Source of the DNA: a bacterium
GTDB lineage: Bacteria; Hydrogenedentota; Hydrogenedentia; Hydrogenedentiales; SLHB01
Length of the DNA stretch: 9,972 bases
NCBI GenBank assembly: GCA_024231375.1
Contig: JAAEQP010001219.1
Location: 1-9,972, forward strand
Direction: 5' to 3'
Below, piece after piece: positions 6,368 through 9,972 of this stretch. Below the pieces are notes generated by a model, which saw only the letters and a list, made by a program, of their open reading frames with translations, had not been told where the DNA came from and did not search any database. Position 1 is the stretch's first letter. Every line of letters begins with the position of its first letter. The translations under genes and the position numbers were made by a program.

Positions 6368-9337
6368 GTGCTGTCACTGTTTGAGGAGGTGGGATTCAAG
6401 GATGACGACGCCGCGGTGGCGGCGCTTGAGCCGCTCCTTGAAGAGGGACGCCCCCACCTTGCGACTCATCTGGCCCATGCCTTGTCGGAAGCGGCCGATC
6501 CCGATACGTGCCTTGTCCGACTGGTCCGGTTTCTAGAGAGCTGCCTGAGCGCCCACTCCCATCTGGACCTCATGAACGCGGCTCCGACGTACACCCGCAT
6601 GCTCCTGACCATCCTGGGGCAAAGTCATTATCTCACCGACATCCTCTGCCGGAATCCAGAGTACATGTCCTGGTTGTGGGATGAGGCGAGCCTGGACGAA
6701 GCCCGTCCACGCGACGAGTTGGCAGACGAGATCGTCACCCAGGTTTGCGCGTTCGACCGGTTCGAAGCTCAATGCCAAACCATGCGCCGGTTCAAACGGC
6801 GCGAAATTCTGCGAATCGCAACCCGCGACATTTTCCGACGCATGTCGCTGGCGTCCGTCACGGAGGACCTGTCCAACCTCGCCGACGCAAGCCTGGAGGC
6901 CGCTATCGAAGGTTCTCAGTCGGACCTGCTTCGCCGGTTCGGTGCGCCCAAGGCCCCTTCGGGTGACACCGCCGGGTTCGCGGTTCTGGCCATGGGGAAA
7001 CTGGGCGGTCGCGAACTGAACTTCAGTTCCGACATCGATCTGATCTTTCTGTTCTCCGACGAAGGCACCACCGAAGGCGGCTCCTCCGGTTCCGTGACGA
7101 ACGGGGAGTACTTCCACAAACTCGGCGAACGCGTGATCAAAGCTATGTCCGAACTCACCAGCGAAGGCTACGTGTTTCGCGTGGACATGCGCCTGCGTCC
7201 CTATGGCCGGGTGGGGCCGTTGGCCGTCAGTCTGGATAACGCCCTCGAATACTACGAGACCGTCGGTCAAGCCTGGGAACGCCAAGCCCTCATCAAGACG
7301 CGTCCCGCCGCGGGCGACCTGGACCTCGGTCAGGCATTCATAGACAAGGCGCGGCCTTTTGTCTATCCACGCTATTTCGACGACGAAACCCTCGAAGACA
7401 TCCGCCAGATCAAACAGCAGACGGAAGCCCAGATCGCCGAACAGGGCCAAACAGGCACCGAGGTGAAGTTGGGCCGGGGCGGCATCCGCGACATCGAATT
7501 CGCCATTCAGATGCTGCAACTGCTCAACGGAGGACGCTTCGAAGACCTGCGCACGCCCAGTACCCTCCAGGCGATCCCCGCGCTCGCCCGACGCTCGCTG
7601 TTGACGGCGTTCGAAGCCGATACGCTGGCGAGCAATTATGTATTCCTGCGACAGGTCGAACACCGGCTTCAGATCGAAGGCAGCCAACAACGTCATGCGC
7701 TTCCTGCCGACGCGTCCGCATTGGAGTTGTTCGCGAGGCAGCTCGGCTACCCCTCACGAAAGGCGTTCATGCGCGAATACACGGACCGGACCGAGGCGAA
7801 CCGAACCATTCTGGAACGGTTCCTGGCGACGGAAGGCGCGGGCCATCGCTGGATCATCGAATTGCTCCATTCGCAGACTGGTGCGAAGGACGGGTTGGAG
7901 CGATTGTCTTCGATGGGCTTCGCGGACCCGGGGCGAGCGCGCGAAGAACTGATGCATCTGTATGCGGGTTCCTCGGAACGTCCGCACTCCGCCCACATCC
8001 GGCAACAGTGTGTGGGAATCATCCCGATCCTCCTTGAAGCGCTGGTGGAGACGGCCAACCCGGACCAAGCGCTCATGCGGGTGGGCCAGTTGCTCGCGAA
8101 CCTCAGGGCGCCCGGCGCCATCTACGACATCCTGGGCAGTTCACCCCATCTGAGCGAGTATCTTGTTCGTTTGGTGGTGAACAGCGAGTATCTCACTGAC
8201 ATTTTGATGCGGGACCCCGGCTTGTTCGACACGATCGGCGTTCAAACGGCCCTCGACGAACCCTCATCGCGCGCCGACCTGGAGACCCAGTTGGCGGCGC
8301 TCTCGGATGCCTACGACCCGTCCGCCGCCCCCTATCGCCTGCACACCGGGGAGACCTTGCGTGTGGGCATGCGCGAGCTGTTCCGCGACCTCGATGTATT
8401 CCAAGTGGGGCAGGAACTGTCGGTGCTTGCGGAGGTCTGTCTGGCCTACGTGCTATGGCTGACGCGGGAAGCGGTTGCCCGGCGGCACGGCGCATGCAGC
8501 GGACGATTTGCGGTACTGGCGCTGGGGAAACTGGGCGGCTGCGAGATGGGATACGGCAGCGACCTCGACTTGGTGTTTGTGTACGAGGCGAGCGCCGAAC
8601 CTGAGAGCGGAATGGCCGCGAGTGAGTACTTCGCCGCAGTAGCTTCAGGCGTCATCCGTTCACTGAAAGAACGCACCAAATACGGTGTCCTCTACGACAT
8701 CGACGCGCGGCTGCGGCCCGACGGCAAGAAAGGCATGCTCGCGGTCAGCGACGCGCGGCTCGAATCCTACTATCAGGAGGAAGCCCAGCCCTGGGAGCGT
8801 CTCGCGCTGGCGAAAGTGCGCGCCGTGGGCGGTGACCTCGAATTCGCCGAGTCGGTGGCCGAACGGGCCCGCGACCTTGCCTTCTCCCTGCCCCTGACTC
8901 CTGAGAATCTGGCCAATGTCGAGGACGTGCGCACCCGGATCGTGGCGAAGGCGTCGCCCCTCGATCTCAAGAAACACGAAGGCGGCATCGCGGAGATCGA
9001 GTTTGCCATCCGCCTGCTTCAGATGCGGCACGCGGCGAATCATGAAGGCCTCAAGCGCGCGGATGTGGCCGGCGCGGTCGGCCTGCTCACGGAAATCGAG
9101 GCGCTGTCCGCCAAGGAAGGACAGGACCTCCTCGACACGTATACCTTGTTCCGCCGCATGGAGAACCGGATACGCATGCAGAACGGGCGGGCGGGGAGTG
9201 CGCTGCCCGATACGCCCGAGGACCAAGCCGATCTGGCGGCGCGTCTGGGCATTGACGAGGACTTGGCCGAATTGGTTGAGAAGCGGAAGGCGGGGGTACA
9301 CGCCATCTATATGCGCATTCTGGGCAGCCTGTCGTGA
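6368..9337 (+). CDS. glnE: Bifunctional glutamine synthetase adenylyltransferase/adenylyl-removing enzyme GlnE
   Basis: GlnE attaches AMP to, and phosphorolytically removes it from, glutamine synthetase in response to PII and glutamine, tuning nitrogen assimilation. The 989-residue product is close to the E. coli length (about 946). It has two nucleotidyltransferase halves. The adenylyl-removase half carries M-G-K-L-G-G followed by N-F-S-S-D-I-D-L-I-F (Asp222, Asp224). The adenylyltransferase half carries L-G-K-L-G-G followed by Y-G-S-D-L-D-L-V-F (Asp732, Asp734). Each NT domain is followed by an R-x-I-E-F-A-I or A-E-I-E-F-A-I helix. The two halves show ancient duplication: Y-L-T-D-I-L occurs at 88-93 and 608-613. 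Both catalytic Asp pairs are intact, so both activities are expected. Starting at GTG 6368 fits the ribosome binding site and the 1-nt gap after glycerate kinase. Neither glutamine synthetase nor PII is in the window. No frameshift is apparent. Confidence 0.97.
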   Translation: MLSLFEEVGFKDDDAAVAALEPLLEEGRPHLATHLAHALSEAADPDTCLVRLVRFLESCLSAHSHLDLMNAAPTYTRMLLTILGQSHYLTDILCRNPEYMSWLWDEASLDEARPRDELADEIVTQVCAFDRFEAQCQTMRRFKRREILRIATRDIFRRMSLASVTEDLSNLADASLEAAIEGSQSDLLRRFGAPKAPSGDTAGFAVLAMGKLGGRELNFSSDIDLIFLFSDEGTTEGGSSGSVTNGEYFHKLGERVIKAMSELTSEGYVFRVDMRLRPYGRVGPLAVSLDNALEYYETVGQAWERQALIKTRPAAGDLDLGQAFIDKARPFVYPRYFDDETLEDIRQIKQQTEAQIAEQGQTGTEVKLGRGGIRDIEFAIQMLQLLNGGRFEDLRTPSTLQAIPALARRSLLTAFEADTLASNYVFLRQVEHRLQIEGSQQRHALPADASALELFARQLGYPSRKAFMREYTDRTEANRTILERFLATEGAGHRWIIELLHSQTGAKDGLERLSSMGFADPGRAREELMHLYAGSSERPHSAHIRQQCVGIIPILLEALVETANPDQALMRVGQLLANLRAPGAIYDILGSSPHLSEYLVRLVVNSEYLTDILMRDPGLFDTIGVQTALDEPSSRADLETQLAALSDAYDPSAAPYRLHTGETLRVGMRELFRDLDVFQVGQELSVLAEVCLAYVLWLTREAVARRHGACSGRFAVLALGKLGGCEMGYGSDLDLVFVYEASAEPESGMAASEYFAAVASGVIRSLKERTKYGVLYDIDARLRPDGKKGMLAVSDARLESYYQEEAQPWERLALAKVRAVGGDLEFAESVAERARDLAFSLPLTPENLANVEDVRTRIVAKASPLDLKKHEGGIAEIEFAIRLLQMRHAANHEGLKRADVAGAVGLLTEIEALSAKEGQDLLDTYTLFRRMENRIRMQNGRAGSALPDTPEDQADLAARLGIDEDLAELVEKRKAGVHAIYMRILGSLS

Positions 9338-9403
9338 GGCACCCGGGCGGACTCTCACTGTCCCGTCCGCGGAACAACAGTACACATGGAAAGGGAGACG
9401 AAC

Positions 9404-9972
9404 ATGGGCAGGTTGACCAATGGCATGAGGATTCTCGCCGCGGCAATTCTGGCCGTCACGGCCTGGCATACGGCGGAGGCCGTTGAAATGGATAGTCCCC
9501 TGATTAAGCTCCCCTTCAGCCTCGGGCGGGGCATGGAGAACACGCCGGTCATCTTCGACGGCCGCCCGCTCCTGGTCGCCAACTACCGCCCGACCGGCCC
9601 CTCGCCCGTCGGCACGTATCTTTCCGTGCAAGACCTGCGAACAGGGCAGGAAGTAACCCGGTTCGGTGAAGGCCATTCTTTTGTGAGCGCCTTCGTGCGC
9701 GACGACGAACTGCATGTATTCGCCAGCGAATACACCGAAGACTGGGCGCTCAGCATCTACCACTTCGTCTCCACCGATCTCGAAACGTGGTCGCGTGAGT
9801 TGGCGATCCCCCGCGAAGGCGACGAACATCTGTTCAACTGCTCCGTGTGCGAAGACGGCGCTGGCGGGTACGTGATGGCCTACGAATCGAATCTGCCCGT
9901 CCAGTTCTGCTTCAAGTTCGCAAGGTCCAACGATCTCGTCACCTGGGAGAAGATTCCGGGGCTCGTGTTCAC
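9404..9972 (+). CDS. Secreted beta-propeller protein, glycosidase/sialidase-like, 3' truncated
   Basis: The open frame starts at ATG 9404, 5-6 nt after AAGGGAGA (9391-9398), and runs off the window after 189 codons. A Sec signal peptide is clear: Arg3 and Arg9, a hydrophobic core at 10-21, and a probable type I cleavage site A-E-A after residue 26. The mature protein starts with short beta-strand-like blocks (N-T-P-V-I-F-D-G-R-P-L-L-V-A-N-Y). It contains two copies of a blade motif, S-T-D-L-E-T-W (123-129) and S-N-D-L-V-T-W (175-181), 52 residues apart. That pattern is common in five- or six-bladed propellers of GH32, GH43, GH130 and sialidase-type proteins. Its catalytic residues cannot be assigned in this fragment. 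It is likely periplasmic or extracellular and probably acts on glycans, like the GH5-like lipoprotein upstream. The gap of 66 nt to glnE leaves open whether it has its own promoter. Confidence 0.75.
   Translation, partial: MGRLTNGMRILAAAILAVTAWHTAEAVEMDSPLIKLPFSLGRGMENTPVIFDGRPLLVANYRPTGPSPVGTYLSVQDLRTGQEVTRFGEGHSFVSAFVRDDELHVFASEYTEDWALSIYHFVSTDLETWSRELAIPREGDEHLFNCSVCEDGAGGYVMAYESNLPVQFCFKFARSNDLVTWEKIPGLVF

Noticed and set aside
6533..7696. Antisense open frame of 387 codons within glnE
   Set aside because: It is a shadow of the glnE codon pattern, with no recognisable domain.
9357..9366. ACTGTCCC resembling part of the REP-like repeat
   Set aside because: An 8-base match without a partner arm or flanking similarity is expected by chance.
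9347..9370. Possible terminator after glnE: GCGGAC (9347-9352) pairing with GTCCGC (9365-9370)
   Set aside because: The stem is only 6 bp with a 12-nt loop and no T-run follows, so it is too weak to call.
8660..9829. Long antisense open frame (389 codons) across the end of glnE and the start of the propeller gene
   Set aside because: It mirrors strongly conserved sense genes in high-G+C DNA, shows no family motif and spans two genes and their intergenic gap.
1..9972. Defence system, prophage, biosynthetic cluster or CRISPR array
   Set aside because: Every well-supported gene is metabolic, regulatory or carbohydrate-related. No nuclease, helicase, phage structural gene, integrase or spaced repeat array was seen.

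Overview
The window is about 62% G+C. It carries eight protein-coding genes, all on the + strand, with short gaps between them; the first is cut by the left edge and the last by the right edge. I saw no rRNA, tRNA, CRISPR array, integrase or transposase gene. Gene order and content suggest a free-living, Gram-negative-type bacterium with lipoprotein and Sec export and an appetite for polysaccharides. The HpcH/HpaI aldolase subtype, the lectin-like/GH lipoprotein and the secreted beta-propeller recall Planctomycetes, Lentisphaerae, Verrucomicrobia or Hydrogenedentota. That placement rests on memory of protein families and is uncertain.

Left part (1-2694): the C-terminal, dehydratase part of NAD(P)H-hydrate repair enzyme (nnrD/nnr) overlaps thiamine-monophosphate kinase (thiL) by 17 nt. 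A 55-nt gap leads to a HpcH/HpaI-family aldolase. The first two are housekeeping metabolite-repair and cofactor genes and are surely co-transcribed.

Middle (2695-5188): the only sizeable gap (169 nt) holds a cluster of CGGGGACTG-type direct and inverted repeats resembling a REP element. It is followed by a GTG-started lipoprotein that joins a concanavalin-A-like domain to a GH5-like glycosidase domain, and then by a small pentapeptide-repeat protein.

Right part (5227-9972): glycerate 2-kinase (glxK/garK type) lies 1 nt from glnE, the two-domain glutamine synthetase adenylyltransferase/adenylyl-removase with both catalytic centres intact. After 66 nt begins a secreted protein with repeated beta-propeller-like S-x-D-L-x-T-W motifs, cut by the window end.

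The aldolase family can yield pyruvate plus tartronate semialdehyde, which after reduction becomes glycerate, the substrate of the kinase. A sugar-acid link between the two genes is therefore possible but unproven. I do not see a new defence, mobile or biosynthetic system here. The most interesting items are the REP-like repeat, the two extracellular carbohydrate-related proteins, the variant aldolase and the small pentapeptide protein.
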